DNA of 64,000 nucleotides. Origin: Tamarix chinensis. Its lineage: Eukaryota; Streptophyta; Magnoliopsida; Caryophyllales; Tamaricaceae. Position numbers and translations under genes: made by a program. The notes beneath the pieces are model-generated. The model was given only the letters and a program-made list of their open reading frames with translations. It made no database searches and had not been told where the DNA came from. The stretch covers positions 31,470,753-31,534,752 of the forward strand of contig CM060181.1 in NCBI GenBank assembly GCA_030549775.1, given 5' to 3'. Positions 23,626 to 34,709 of the stretch are shown in pieces (the first letter of the stretch is position 1; the number at the start of each line of letters is the position of its first letter).

Positions 23626-24237
23626 TTACCGGTAATCCCCACAAGAGCAGACCCCATCATGAAAATGGTGAAAACGATTCACGTCCCGAACCAGAAAATC
23701 GCGTTTCGCAAATTTGGATACAAACATAGTAACAGAATGATAATTTTCACACAGCCTCAAGTTTTTAGTGACCCAAATAGTTTCTCCCTTACTGGTATTA
23801 ATGAGCCCAAATCCAACTGCTAGTTTTTCGCTACGACCTAACAAGATTCGTTCCTTTTCTTCGTCGCGGTTGTAGGGAACCACATTTGTCTGAGGTACGT
23901 AGCCTTGATCTTTCATCTCCTTCGATAGCTTAAGGAATAGAGCATGGATGAGTTCAATTTGAGGGTTCAGCTCGTCAACAGACTTGAATGAATAGATCTT
24001 ATTCCTGACTTCAATCCAACTACAACCTGAAACCTTTTGCAGCCCTCGAGCTTCAAAAAGCATTTTGACCCTTGTAACTTCTTCCCACATTCTTGCATCT
24101 GCATATATATTGGCCAAAAGTGCATAATTTCCTGCATTAGTCGGTTCAAGTTCGAATAGACGAATGCTTGATCTCACCGCAAGCTCAACATTGCAATGTA
24201 TCCAACATGATCCAAGGAGAGAACGCCAAACTTTTGG
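23626..24237 (-). pseudogene. Truncated CRR2-like PPR-DYW fragment (E/E+ and DYW domains only)
   Basis: About 203 codons match the C-terminus of the intact gene at 42764-44770, starting at KVWRSLLGSC and ending at the DYW terminus. Nothing upstream of the last PPR-like motif is present, so there is no PPR tract to recognise RNA and no transit peptide. The frame is still open, which would suggest youth, but residues that matter have changed. The zinc/catalytic HSEKLA motif reads RSEKLA, the CEDCHS pair reads CENYHS, and the final DYW reads DYR. H-x-E and C-x2-C are the cytidine-deaminase-like zinc ligands of DYW domains, so no deaminase activity is expected. A few extra codons from unrelated sequence are fused at the 5' side up to 24345. 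It is treated as dead. Confidence 0.92.
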
Positions 24238-24590
24238 AACAATAAAAAAGTACGACCTAATAGCTGTCACAAGGATCAAGTACACAAGGATCAAGTACGA
24301 CCTAATAGTTGTCACAAGGCAAGGAACAATAAAAAAATTATTCATACAATTACTTTTGGAATTCCTTGGCTTAAGCTAGGAATTCGACCCCAAAAGTATA
24401 TGTTAGGAGAGCTAACTTTCTTGAAATAAATAAGAGAACAGAAATGAGAAATGGAATACAGTTTGACCAAAAATAATAAAGGACAAAGTACAATAGAACC
24501 TCATGATAACCCTTTAGTTATTGAAGTCAAGGCTTTGCTCTAGAGAGGCATGATGTCATCAACAGAAGTCTTGTGTGAAACATATCATGC
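24238..24590. other. Unassigned DNA abutting the duplication breakpoint
   Basis: Starts with a small internal repeat: the phrase AGTACGACCTAATAG(C/T)TGTCACAAGG occurs twice (24251 and 24294), AGGATCAAGTAC occurs twice between them, and GGAACAATAAAAAA flanks the whole (24237 and 24322). Near 24357-24386 a short palindrome (GAATTCCTTGGC / GCTAGGAATTC) could form a hairpin. No gene is seen. The doubled phrases may mark repair-associated filler at the breakpoint. Confidence 0.5.
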
Positions 24591-24962
24591 ACTCCATATC
24601 CAATCATTTATACACCATATCTAATCAATAGAACACCACACCTAATCACTATAATACCATACTGATCACTAAAATATAATATTCAATCACTCGAACACCA
24701 TACCTAATCCTTTATATACTATACGATCACTAAAGTATCATTTTCTAATCAATTATGTACTACACTCAATTATTAAAACACCATACACAATCACTAAAAC
24801 ACAATATACCCAATCATTTATATAATATACCCGATCACTAAAACATCATACCCGATCATTAGAGCTCCATACCCATCAATGATACACTATACCCAATTAG
24901 TAGACTCCTAACCCAATCACCAAAACACCAAACTTGATATTTTATACACCATACCCAATCAT
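24590..24962. repeat. Degenerate minisatellite (AATCACTAAAACACCATACCC type)
   Basis: About 15 diverged units of roughly 20-25 bases, each a variant of CAATCACTAAAACACCATACC or CAATCATTTATACACCATACC. Period and sequence vary; there is no coding meaning. Confidence 0.8.
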
Positions 24963-25555
24963 ATTTTGTTGTTGTTCGATCAAGATGGGTGATTTACAAA
25001 GACTGCTATATAACTTCATAAAATGTATTTTTTTAATTCATTTTATTTACTTTTTAAATTTTTTAATTCTTATAATCTTTATTTTTATTAAATATTCAAC
25101 TACTATTATTGATTTTGAAGTATGCATTTCAATACTTGGAACATATCATTAACACATAGTATTGTCAATATAATTTGCTAATTAAATCCAACTGGTTCTA
25201 ATCAAATAAATTATTATCAATTGGTCAGAAATTTACAATCTAATATTACTTGTTGATATTTGAAAATGTTCATTCAATAGTTTTGGATATCCAAAATACC
25301 AAATATTCAATCCACACAATTTATACCATGCAATTGTTTGCATGCTCGACATAATGTGAATGTTGTTGTCAGCATAATGTTTGTAACTTTTTTAAGAAAA
25401 ATTAATGAGTACAAATATTTTTTTATTAGGATTATTAGACTAATAAAAAAATTATGTCATTATATTCCTGATATTTTTCTATACAAATATATATCATGAA
25501 ATTTATGGTAAAATATTGGTATAATCATGATGAAATATCATGAAATAAATTTTTA
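24963..25555. other. AT-rich DNA, nothing recognised
   Basis: No gene, RNA or element boundary is visible between the two degenerate minisatellites. Confidence 0.5.
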
Positions 25556-26600
25556 GAAAAAATAAATGTGAGATTTTAGTAGAATAATATTAAAATATAT
25601 GTGCAGCAATGGTGGAGAATTAGTTGTAATAACCTTATGAGAAATTTTGGCGGAATTATAGAGAAATATACATACCAAAAGATAAATATAGATATGGTGA
25701 AATATGTATACAATAATGGTAAAATATATGTAAAATAATGGTGAAATTTTGTGAAAATAGTGTAGAAATTTAGTAATAAAATTTAGGAGAATAATAAGGA
25801 AAGATATGTATAACAATAGTGAAGGATCAATATAGCATTGGTGAAATATCAATTAAGTTATGGTGAAACATCAACAAAGTTATGGTGAAAGATTAGTTTA
25901 TGTATGGTGATCCATTAACTATATTCTTTGGTTAAACATAAGTATAGAGTGAAAGATTAGTTCAATCATAATGAAAGATCGGCTCTATGCTGGTGAAAGA
26001 TCAATTCAATTATGGCAAAAGGTCAATTTAGTTAAAGTAAAACATTGAGTATATTCTATGGTGAAATGAAGGTACAACGTTGATGATAGATTAATTCAAT
26101 TATTGTGAATGGTTAGTTTAACTATGGTAAAATATCTGTTTATTCATAATAAAATATTAACTATATTCTATGATGAAAAATCATATCAACACTAGTAAAG
26201 GATCAATTTAGTTGTAGTGAAAGACCAATTCAATTATAATGAAAACTCAATTTAGTTATAGTGAAAAATCAATTATTTATGGTAAAATACCAATTTATAT
26301 ATAGCCAAATATTGACCATACTCTATAGTGAAAGATCAACTCATTGTTGGCCAATTTAATGGTGGTACAAAAATCAATTCAGTTGTAGTAAAATATAAGT
26401 TCAGTTATGGGGAATGGTTAGTTCACGTATGTTGAAATATTAACTCTATATGTTATGGTGAAAGGTTAACTCAATCCTAATAAGAGATCAATTCAATTAT
26501 GGTAAAATATTAATTATATATGATGAGAGATAATTTTATGTATGGTGAAATAATAAATATAAAAATGCATACAACTACGATAAAAGATTCGTATAAGTTA
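25556..26600. repeat. Degenerate repeat (GGTGAAAGATCAATTCAATTATGG type)
   Basis: About 1 kb consists of variants of a unit near 24-26 bases, e.g. TATGGTGAAAGATCAATTCA. Sub-variants such as GGTGAAATAT recur in the first third and AAGATCAATTTAGTTATAG later. The units alternate between GTGAAA and TAAAAT versions, suggesting several rounds of expansion. No coding frame survives. Confidence 0.8.
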
Positions 26601-28158
26601 TTTTTTAAGTCAAGAGTATACTAATATGGGTATATATTTAAAGAAAAAATATCTTATGATCGTTTTGGTATAAATATTTTGCATTTTCAACATCTAAAAT
26701 TAAAGATAAACTAATTTAAAACTTAACCAAAATAGAAAAATAGGAAAAATATACAAAATATAGCTAGTTGTGCAACTAATTGCATGGTATAGATATTATT
26801 CAATCTAAACCAGTACTAAGTAATTTAAAAGCAATTATTCCAATTATAACCGCAAAATATAGACATAGAACAGATTTAGCAATACTCTTTAATCTTCTTT
26901 AATTCCCATCGACTCATTTAATTCTCTTACCCTTCTCTCATTGTATGAATACTTAATCATCACTTATCACTCTTTGTGAATGCAACTTTATCCACATCCT
27001 TTTCCTCCCCTCCTAACCATTCTTCTTTCTTAAGTTTTGGGTACCTGGCTTTGTCCTCCTTCCTTCCATCCCAATGATTGTTATATTAGAAGATGACAAA
27101 TATATACACCATATTATCTACAAAATTGATGAATATGAGGGTTAGCATAAATAACAGTTGAACACAAATCAATATCTTATATAAATATTTGGAATAGTGC
27201 CTAAATAAAGTAATTTTACTTTAAAAATACAACTTCAATTTATATGATTAGTCACTCTGTATAATCTTGTAGTGCAAAGGATATAACTTACACATGGATC
27301 AAACATAATTCAAACTTAAGTAATTAATATATGCATCACAATAATGATACACCCATTATTGCCATGAGATAAAGAGGGTGCATGATGGAAGGATTTGTGT
27401 ATCTATTGTATGCATGTGTAGAAATAGGCAAATATAAGTAACCTCATTGTCGATATTTTAGATTATTGGTCATATTATTATCTATGATCTCAAAATTACT
27501 TGAAACTTTTGTTATAGATGAGAGAATTAGAATACTATAAATTAGGTTAAATAAATAATATAAGAAAGAGAAATAAAAGGATACGAGAGTACTATAGAAA
27601 TGATGTAAACACAAATTGAATCGTAGAACCATTTTCAATATACTTGCTAAAAATGGCGACATTTTTATAATTTATTAAAATTTTTAAATAGGGCCAAAAA
27701 CACATTTTAGGACAAATGCATATCTCACATAACAAAAAAGCACATTTTGATACATATTAATACACTCCTTATATAATAGAGGCACACATTTATTAGGTGT
27801 GTAGTGAAAAAATAGGTAGCATTTTTGTAAACTTCATGAATTTTTATTTTAAATAATGATGCTCACATAAACATATTTTCAAACAACATACTCCCTCCAG
27901 TTGTAAATATTTAAAGTTTTGGATATGTACACAAATATTAAGAAACAATTAAATTATCTAATTTACCCCTAATTATTGCTTCATCTTGTTTACACCAATT
28001 AAAACATAAACAATAGGAACCCACCTATATTACTTCCATATAATAAATTTTCCTTAAGAATTGATTGGTTCCTCTTGAGCATTAAAAGTAAGAAATCATG
28101 ACCCAACCATCCATAAGTCTCTCATGCCAATTGATTTGATGGGAAACTAGACTAGTTG
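26601..28158. other. AT-rich intergenic DNA
   Basis: No supportable gene or element. Short open frames such as 27444-27662 on minus are low-complexity and lack homologous motifs known to me. Confidence 0.5.
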
Positions 28159-28326
28159 TAACACCTCAAAAATTTAATATAGAACATTTTTTTAAGCAGA
28201 AGCATTAACATAATTCAATAGGTATTACCATTACACTTATTACAAGTGTAATCCATATATTTCTTATACTAAGCTCAAGACTAAAATATTTTCAACAATT
28301 AAATCAAAAATTATGGAAATAGATAG
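28159..28326 (+). mobile_element. Left part of a gypsy-like LTR interrupted by a solo LTR
   Basis: TGTAACACCTCAAAAATTTA at 28159 is a typical opening of a plant Ty3/gypsy LTR. The text is broken at 28326 by the long LTR that follows. It seems to resume at 31787, since GGAAATAGATAG before the insertion and TATAGAAATAGTGG after it look continuous. No coding region accompanies it. Confidence 0.5.
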
Positions 28327-28459
28327 TGTAGTACCCCATCTTTTTTTAGAAAGTGTTGAATAAGAAATTATGCCAATTTTGGTGTTTAATTTTGATTTTC
28401 TATTATAATTTGGTTTGAAGCAAAGTTAGATTTAAAATGAGGTTGGAAAATTAAATTAG

Positions 28460-28640
28460 TAAGTTCTACAGGTGAACCAATTGACTAGTTTTATGAATCA
28501 ATCGATTGGTTCGTCGTTTCAATAAAATAGTTTTTACTCAACTAAACTGATCAACTGGTTGGGGAACCGATCGACTCGTTTGTAGAACAATCGACTGGTA
28601 GGTCAAATTGATCGACTGGTTTGTCAAGCTGGACATATTT
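28460..28640. repeat. Clustered ATCGACTGGTT-type motifs (first cluster)
   Basis: Variants of GATCGACTGGTT, AATCGATTGGTT and GATCAACTGGTT recur about every 20-25 bases: six or more copies. A second cluster lies at 29810-30060 within the same LTR. The motif is nearly self-complementary at its core (AACCAGT / ACTGGTT). Confidence 0.7.
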
Positions 28641-29804
28641 TCAAAACTCAATGTTTTGAAAAAAATTATTATAATGAAATGGAACTTTGTTAACCCATTC
28701 CAAATTGTTCATAAGATATTCTTAGCCATTTTTATGATGCATTTAACCTAAAAATACTATCTTAGATCAATCTGGAGGGTTGATTAGGACAATTAAGGGG
28801 GGAGATGACCTCAAACTTGTCTTCTTCCACCTCTCTCCTCTACACATTTATGAGACTATTGCTTCGATCTCGGACTCAATTATGCTCAACTAGGAGATTC
28901 CTTCCACACGAACCTTCTATTGCCCCTCTTGTAAATTGCATTTTTAGACCAATTAAGCTTCATTCCCCTAGAATCACCATTTGAAATCTAGAAGAAAAGT
29001 CAGCATATCTTGGATGAAATCCGTTCATTTAACTTGAATTCAAATGGTGATAATTAGGGTTTTCTATTTGCTCCTGACCATACTATGATTCATATTTATT
29101 GGTTAGCTATCAATAACACTAATCAACCCTTTTGTTCACCTTTCTTCAGCCACCGAAAATACCTAACTCTCTAGTGTTCACCTCCTCCCTTTGCACTTCA
29201 AAATTTACAATTGACATTCCTTTCACTCTTCTAATCCTTTCTCTAGATTCCTCTTGTTTTAATTATTAAGTAAGGAAGAGTTAGATTTAAGGAAAAATTT
29301 TGAGTGGTGCAACTAAGTACCCTCTGTTTTCCTTTGGGTGTGGTATGTTCATTATTTCCTTTCTATTTCAAGTTCAATTTTATAAAAGTTATGAACAAAT
29401 TCAAATTTCTAAGCTAAAACTTGTTATTTTAAGGTTTTGAAAGTTGAGGATTTCATAGATTGAGATTTCTTATTTAAATAAAGTTCTAACTACATCAAGT
29501 TATTATTGCTTTTAAAATGGATTATGAGTAATCTTGCATGACATGATATTCTTTAGGTTTATATTACATGTTGGCATGAATATATAGCTTATAGAACTAA
29601 ATTTGGATAGTTAGATTGAGCATGTTGAGTGAAAAGCATGGATCTTGAGAAAAGATGGGTTGTGATGATTAATGTTGGGATGTGAAAATTAAAGTAAGCT
29701 AAAAATGTGTTATATGATGTTAAAACATGTTCTAAGGTGGTATGATAAAGGTTTGTAACATGATCTGCATGAAAATGATTTTTTTGTGTTGTTTTAGGTT
29801 AAGC

Positions 29805-30065
29805 CAATTAACTAGTTCCTAGAATAATTGACTGATTGTCCCAACCCATCAACCGGTAAGCTTGGAGAGATCTTGGTCTTACTCTCTGCTTAAACCCATA
29901 AAATGGTTGGGTAGAACTGATTGATTAGTTTATGAACAATTGACTAGTTTTCCCAAACCAATTGAATGTTTTGTGGAAAATCAGGGTTTGGTCAAGCTAA
30001 ACTAATTAACTGGTCGGCCCAAACTAATTGATTGGTTGGTGCAACCACTTGATCGGTTCGGTTGG
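29805..30065. repeat. Clustered AACTAGTT / GATTGGTT motifs (second cluster)
   Basis: About ten diverged copies of the same 11-12 base motif as at 28460-28640 (e.g. AATTAACTAGTT, CAATTGACTAGTT, AACTGATTGATTAG, CTTGATCGGTTCGG) at similar spacing. Recurrence of one motif in two clusters over 1 kb apart in an LTR is unusual. Confidence 0.65.
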
Positions 30066-31786
30066 TTTGTGTGATTTAGTTCCTTTCATTTGGTTATGCT
30101 TTGAGGATATGCATGGGATTGTTCTATGATTATTAAAGGAATAAAATACAGATGTTATCATGAATTAATGACCTAATGAATGGATTAAAATAGGCAATGA
30201 TGGATTAAAAAAGACCACAATTTGTGACATGCTCAATGAGTATTGTAAAGGCTAAATGGAAGTACCATATATGAAATGTGATGGTTTGAGAAAAAGAGTA
30301 ATGAAACACAACATGTGCTTGAATGAAATGGTATATTTGGGCATGAATAATATTAGACAAGTATAAATGAAAATCCCACACATGATTAGGCGATGAGAAT
30401 GAATTAATATGGAAGAAATATACGAATGCCTTCCTTGCTCTTTGTATGGGTCTTGTGTGATCACCTAACCTCATTAATAATGTACTAATCATGTAAAGAA
30501 AAATACAATTGAGTTGTGTACAGGTCTATTTTACTTGATTCTCAATAAGTTATCAGAGGTTACTTTGCCTTTTGGCTTTTATTGGTGCATGTAGGCTTTA
30601 CCTTTGGGCGGGATCACAAAGATCTCGATGCCTTACCTACTATAGACACTAATAATGTACTAGGGGTTACTAAAGGTTATAATTACGTAGGTGGTTAGCT
30701 TCGGTCTAGACTTATATCCATATTTGTTGGCTTCAACCTGAATTTATGTAGCCTAAAATTATGTCCATTTTGGTAATTGGCTTTAGCCTGGACTTTATAT
30801 TCCTTAATTTGGATAGGCTTTCATGATATATGAGACCATGGGGTGGTGCATAGTCCATCTCTCGATGATAAATTTTGGATGATGAATAAGTGGATGATAA
30901 ATAATTGGATAATGATGGAAACAATGGTTTAGATGATAAAAAGTGTAAAAGTTGAAATGAACACTTGGATAATGGCTTAAATGACTACCTAGTTAATAAT
31001 TGGAAAGATTTCCTAGATGTTAACCTATATCAATACATGGATAAGGAAATGGTATAATCTAATTGATTGAGCAAGTTGGAATATAAACCCTAGTGGTTGT
31101 CTGAATTAATCCACCTAATACATGAGTCATTATCAATGTTATTATACTATAAAGATAAGCATGATACATTCTAGTTGACTGAGTTATGCATGATTGTATA
31201 TCCTAATACATTACTACCTTTATGTATATGACATTAATATGACGCATATTAAATATGATATCCATGTTATGATAGAATCTCGCATACTTGTAATTTTCGT
31301 TGAGGAGGAAACTTGGCTTACTCACTATGTAACGTACAGATGTGTCCATTTGCCCAGTCACCTGCTCATTCCCACGAGTAGATGGACGTTTGTAGGTTTT
31401 TGCAGATGATTAGTAGTAGGCCTACCTCAGCTTAAGTTTGAGGCTTGAGAGTGTGGACATCTGGATGATTTTGTGTAGTCCATGATGGACCATGGTTTGG
31501 GGTCACAACCTACTTATTTGTCTTCCTGTATTTAACTTAGTCAAGGACCATCAAGGTCCCTTAATATAAATAAGATTTTAAATATTTATGTAATTTAAGT
31601 TCGCACACTCTATTTTAAATTGTATGGTTTGGTTTAGCCTTGCATATAATATGGGATAGGCAGCGAACGTCTACCTTGTGTTAGGTATGGAGACAATACC
31701 CCATTTTTTCCTAAGTATGTATAGTATTTTTTGCTTCTACTTTATTTAGAAGAAAATTTTTGGTAGTGAAAAATAAGACTGTTACA

Positions 31787-32870
31787 TATAGAAATAGTGG
31801 AATAATTTAATAAATTAAATGTAAGAATAGAGTACGAGGTGCATGTTCTAAATAATGCAATACACAGAAATAGTGAGAAATTTAAACAAAAGGGATGAAG
31901 AGTCCAAGAAAGATATCTAAAATATAAGGTACACAAAACATGTGACCTCAAATAGTTATAATTCTCTACCTTAACTCTAGTTACAAACCTTATCACTCTA
32001 ACCAAAGGACCTTCTTGGAGTTAGTAGGATCATCATCAATTACTTGTGATACAATATCTACAAAATTGTAGTATCAATACATATCTTGTACCGAGTAATA
32101 CAACTATATCCTAAATAGATAGCATTATACACAAGGCTCTTACGAAGAAAGAGGTAGAACATGTGATGGCAAGATAACAACATGCTTTACATAGCTGTCA
32201 ATTGTAAAGAAGATAACCATCAAGTATAGAATAATGTAATGCAAAAATAAGGATAAATAAGATTCCTTAATTATTATAATTCATATCGTGATCACAACCA
32301 ATAGATTATATTAACTTGAGGACATAAACTTAAACAAACCCCTTGTCTACAATATTTCTACCTAGTTTACAATAACACTAGCCTAGCCAAAACCCCCAAT
32401 AATAGGTCACCTAATCATTTTAGTATGCATACCCTCTATAGGGCCTATGACTTTTATAAAGTAGAAAAGGGAATCACGAACCTTACTATAACATCCTAGT
32501 TTTTACAAACCAAAAAATGTTGTTTATAGAGTTAAATATAGAAACTAAAACAATAAAAAAGAACTGCCACATTTGGTATAAGTTTGGTTACCCTTACCAT
32601 CATCATACCTAGTGATAAGGCTAAAATTATTACTCCACTTTGATTTATAACATGATTATAAGAAACGGAATAGAGGAGACAAAAGATAATTATTGTGGTA
32701 TATAAAAGCAACATTAGAGATTTACAAAACCCAGAGAGAGAGAGAGAGAGAGAGAGAATACAGAAGGACAAAGGCATCCAAATGCAACCAAAATCAATAT
32801 ACCAAAAGACACCAGATAGCCCTAGACTCTCTCAATCGAACTATCAGCTTCAACTAAGCTCAAAAGTTGA
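31787..32870. other. AT-rich element-derived DNA, no gene
   Basis: Probably the remainder of the LTR-like sequence that began at 28159, up to a CTATAACATCCTAG phrase at 32485. Beyond that no boundary can be placed. Contains a (GA)n run at 32732-32757. Confidence 0.4.
32732..32757. repeat. (GA)n microsatellite
   Basis: Thirteen uninterrupted AG dinucleotides preceded by AAAACCC. Confidence 0.95.
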
Positions 32871-32872
32871 AT

Positions 32873-34084
32873 TGTAAAGACCCCTACCCATTGAATAGGC
32901 ATGGGCCCACAAAAGGAACCCTTTAGTTCAACAGTACTGAGCCACCCTTTATACTAAATCAAAACAAAAGTTAGCAGAGAACACGTGCAAGGCATCATAA
33001 TAATACATGTGACTAAACATTGAACTATACATACATCAATTAACCATCCATATAATCACATACCACCATTACCACATACTAACCACACTCATTCATCTAG
33101 AATTAACTAAAACTTACCAATGAAAAATCCAAGAGATACTCTTTATAGTATAATTAAAAATAACATCAACCAAAGGCCAAGATAACAACCACATGCCACA
33201 TAATTCATCATGAGTCTCAACAAATTTCATAACAGCAGTAGGCTCATAAGAACATATCAATAACAACTCATCGCATCACAAGGAGGTACGAAGGAAGCTA
33301 TCAAAATGTAGGTAGGTACAAAGTATAGTACTGAACCATAGGTAGGCACAAAGGCTGCTACTGAACCACAAGTAGGCACAAAAGCTAATATCAAACTATA
33401 GGTAGGCACAAAGGATATTACTGAACCACAAGTAGGTACAAAGGCTACTAATAATCCAATATTCCAATAATACATCAATCATTTTTATTTTTATTTACTC
33501 TAGGGGAGATCACATCAAACCTGGAGACACTAAGGTACTTCAGACATACCAGTGCACCAAGGTAATATAGTGTTTTACCTACTATCAACTTAATGACGCA
33601 AAGGTACCCTGATTGTACTAGTACATGAAGGTAACACAGTACCTTACTAACAAGGACACATAATTCATAAGTATGCATATCCCCTATCAGTCCGCAAAAC
33701 ATAATAGAGTAAGATATAAGGTATAGTTAGGGCACTAAGGCATGCTAGAAGAAATCCAGAATCAAATGTGAGCTAAACCATATCTTTAGGATAGCGACTT
33801 CTAAAGCACCATTCCTGATCTTGAAGTTTTTCACTTTAATAATTAGCATTTTATTAAGGTAACCATGGAATCACAAATAAATCACATAGATCTAATTTTC
33901 ATGATGAAACATTTAACCCATTTTCAATTATTTCAAGACAACCAAAATCAAAATCATTACCAAGGTTAGTAAAAAAAAATAAACTAAGGTCATCCTAGGC
34001 TCAATTATTTGCTTTTGGGCTCATTAGGCTGAAAATGACCAAAATTCCCCTAAAGTAGCATACTTTTATCCATTATCTAAGTTA
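32873..34084. other. Unassigned, possibly LTR-derived DNA
   Basis: TGTAAAGACCCCTACCC at 32873 resembles an LTR opening. The sequence then runs without coding potential through a 30-bp minisatellite to the LTR 3'-end copy at 34085. Whether 32873-34709 is one LTR cannot be decided from sequence inspection alone. Confidence 0.4.
33281..33450. repeat. 30-bp minisatellite, about 5.5 units
   Basis: Units of 30 bases of the form TAGGCACAAAGGCTGCTACT plus GAACCACAAG follow each other with 3-6 substitutions each and no length change. Because 30 is a multiple of three, the minus strand reads as a ten-residue periodic peptide (FVPTCGSVAA, FVPTYGSVLY and so on). This is a by-product of the array rather than evidence of a protein. 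Confidence 0.88.
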
Positions 34085-34709
34085 TGCATGATAGCATGTC
34101 CTGATGTACTCTTATCTTTATGTGTGTGGCATTAGCATGACGTATGTTATATACTATATTTGTGTATGATAAAATTTTCATACTTTTGTTCCATTGAGGA
34201 AGTAGCTCATCTTACTTAGTACGTAGCATACTGATGTGCCCGTTTGTTCGGTCATCTGCTCATTTCCGTGAGTAGAGAGTCATGTATAGGTTTTTAGGGA
34301 TGACCAGTAGTGGGCATGCCTCAGTTTGGATTTGGGGCTTACGAGTGTGGACATCTGGAGATCTTGTGGGGTTTGTGGCTATCTATGGTTTTGATTATAT
34401 TGTCATACCCAAACTTCATTTTAATGTAGCCCCATACTTTATTTACTTGTATTCCTATAATGATTTGGTCGATGACCGTTAAGGTCCTTTGATGTAAATA
34501 ATCTTTCAAAATTGTTTATGTAATCTTTTATTAGTACACTATGTTGTTTTTAAATGTTTTGGTTGTTTTTAGCCTTGTATTTGATATGGGGTAGGCAGAC
34601 GTCTATCCTATGTCCGGTACGACGATAACACCCTATTTTTCCTGGGTGTGTTTTCAACTTCCACAATATTTCAAATTAAATTTTTTTATAGTGAAAAATT
34701 GGGTGTGAC
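34085..34709 (+). mobile_element. Second copy of the gypsy-like LTR 3' end
   Basis: Collinear with 31170-31786 through shared landmarks: GTTATGCATGAT, GACGTATG/GACGCATA, the CTGCTCATTCC/CTGCTCATTTCC block, GAGTGTGGACATCTGGA, GATATGGG(G)TAGGCAG and the end GTGAAAAAT...TGACA. Only about the last 630 bases are present, so it is a truncated or recombined LTR. Divergence is clear but the order is intact. Confidence 0.72.

Larger units (their letters stand above)
20735..24237. repeat. Segmental duplication, copy A
   Basis: Copy A runs in the same orientation as copy B (about 40370-43390). Clear anchors include TAATCTCATAAATATTTTGA (20879) against TAATCTCATATATATTTTGA (40516), GAAGAGCAACAATATAAGGC (22384 against 41412), the CACATCCAGGCC block (22525 against 41552) and the PPR 3' part (23626 against 42764). 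Homology stops abruptly inside the PPR reading frame at 24237, where B continues for the rest of the gene. Compared with B, A has gained the hAT-like element at 21648 and lacks two inserts present in B. Substitutions are numerous in the spacers but few in the PPR fragment. Confidence 0.9.
28327..31786 (+). mobile_element. Probable solo gypsy-type LTR of about 3.46 kb
   Basis: The segment starts TGTAGTACCCCATC and ends GACTGTTACA, giving TG...CA with imperfect inverted ends (TGTAGT/ACTGTTACA). It is flanked by GATAG (28322-28326) and TATAG (31787-31791), a 4 of 5 match as expected of an aged 5-bp target duplication. No gag, protease, RT or integrase is found inside. The last 630 bases are repeated in diverged form at 34085-34709, and the last 140 again at 45960-46103, supporting a shared LTR 3' end. 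Some plant gypsy lineages have LTRs of this length. Confidence 0.6.

Noticed and set aside
23626..24345. A functional 239-residue PPR protein
   Set aside because: It lacks the PPR tract and transit peptide and has lost zinc and terminal residues of the DYW domain. Its first 36 codons are unrelated filler sequence.
24590..26600. CRISPR-like array
   Set aside because: Units are degenerate, without constant repeat and unique spacer structure, and the DNA is plant nuclear.
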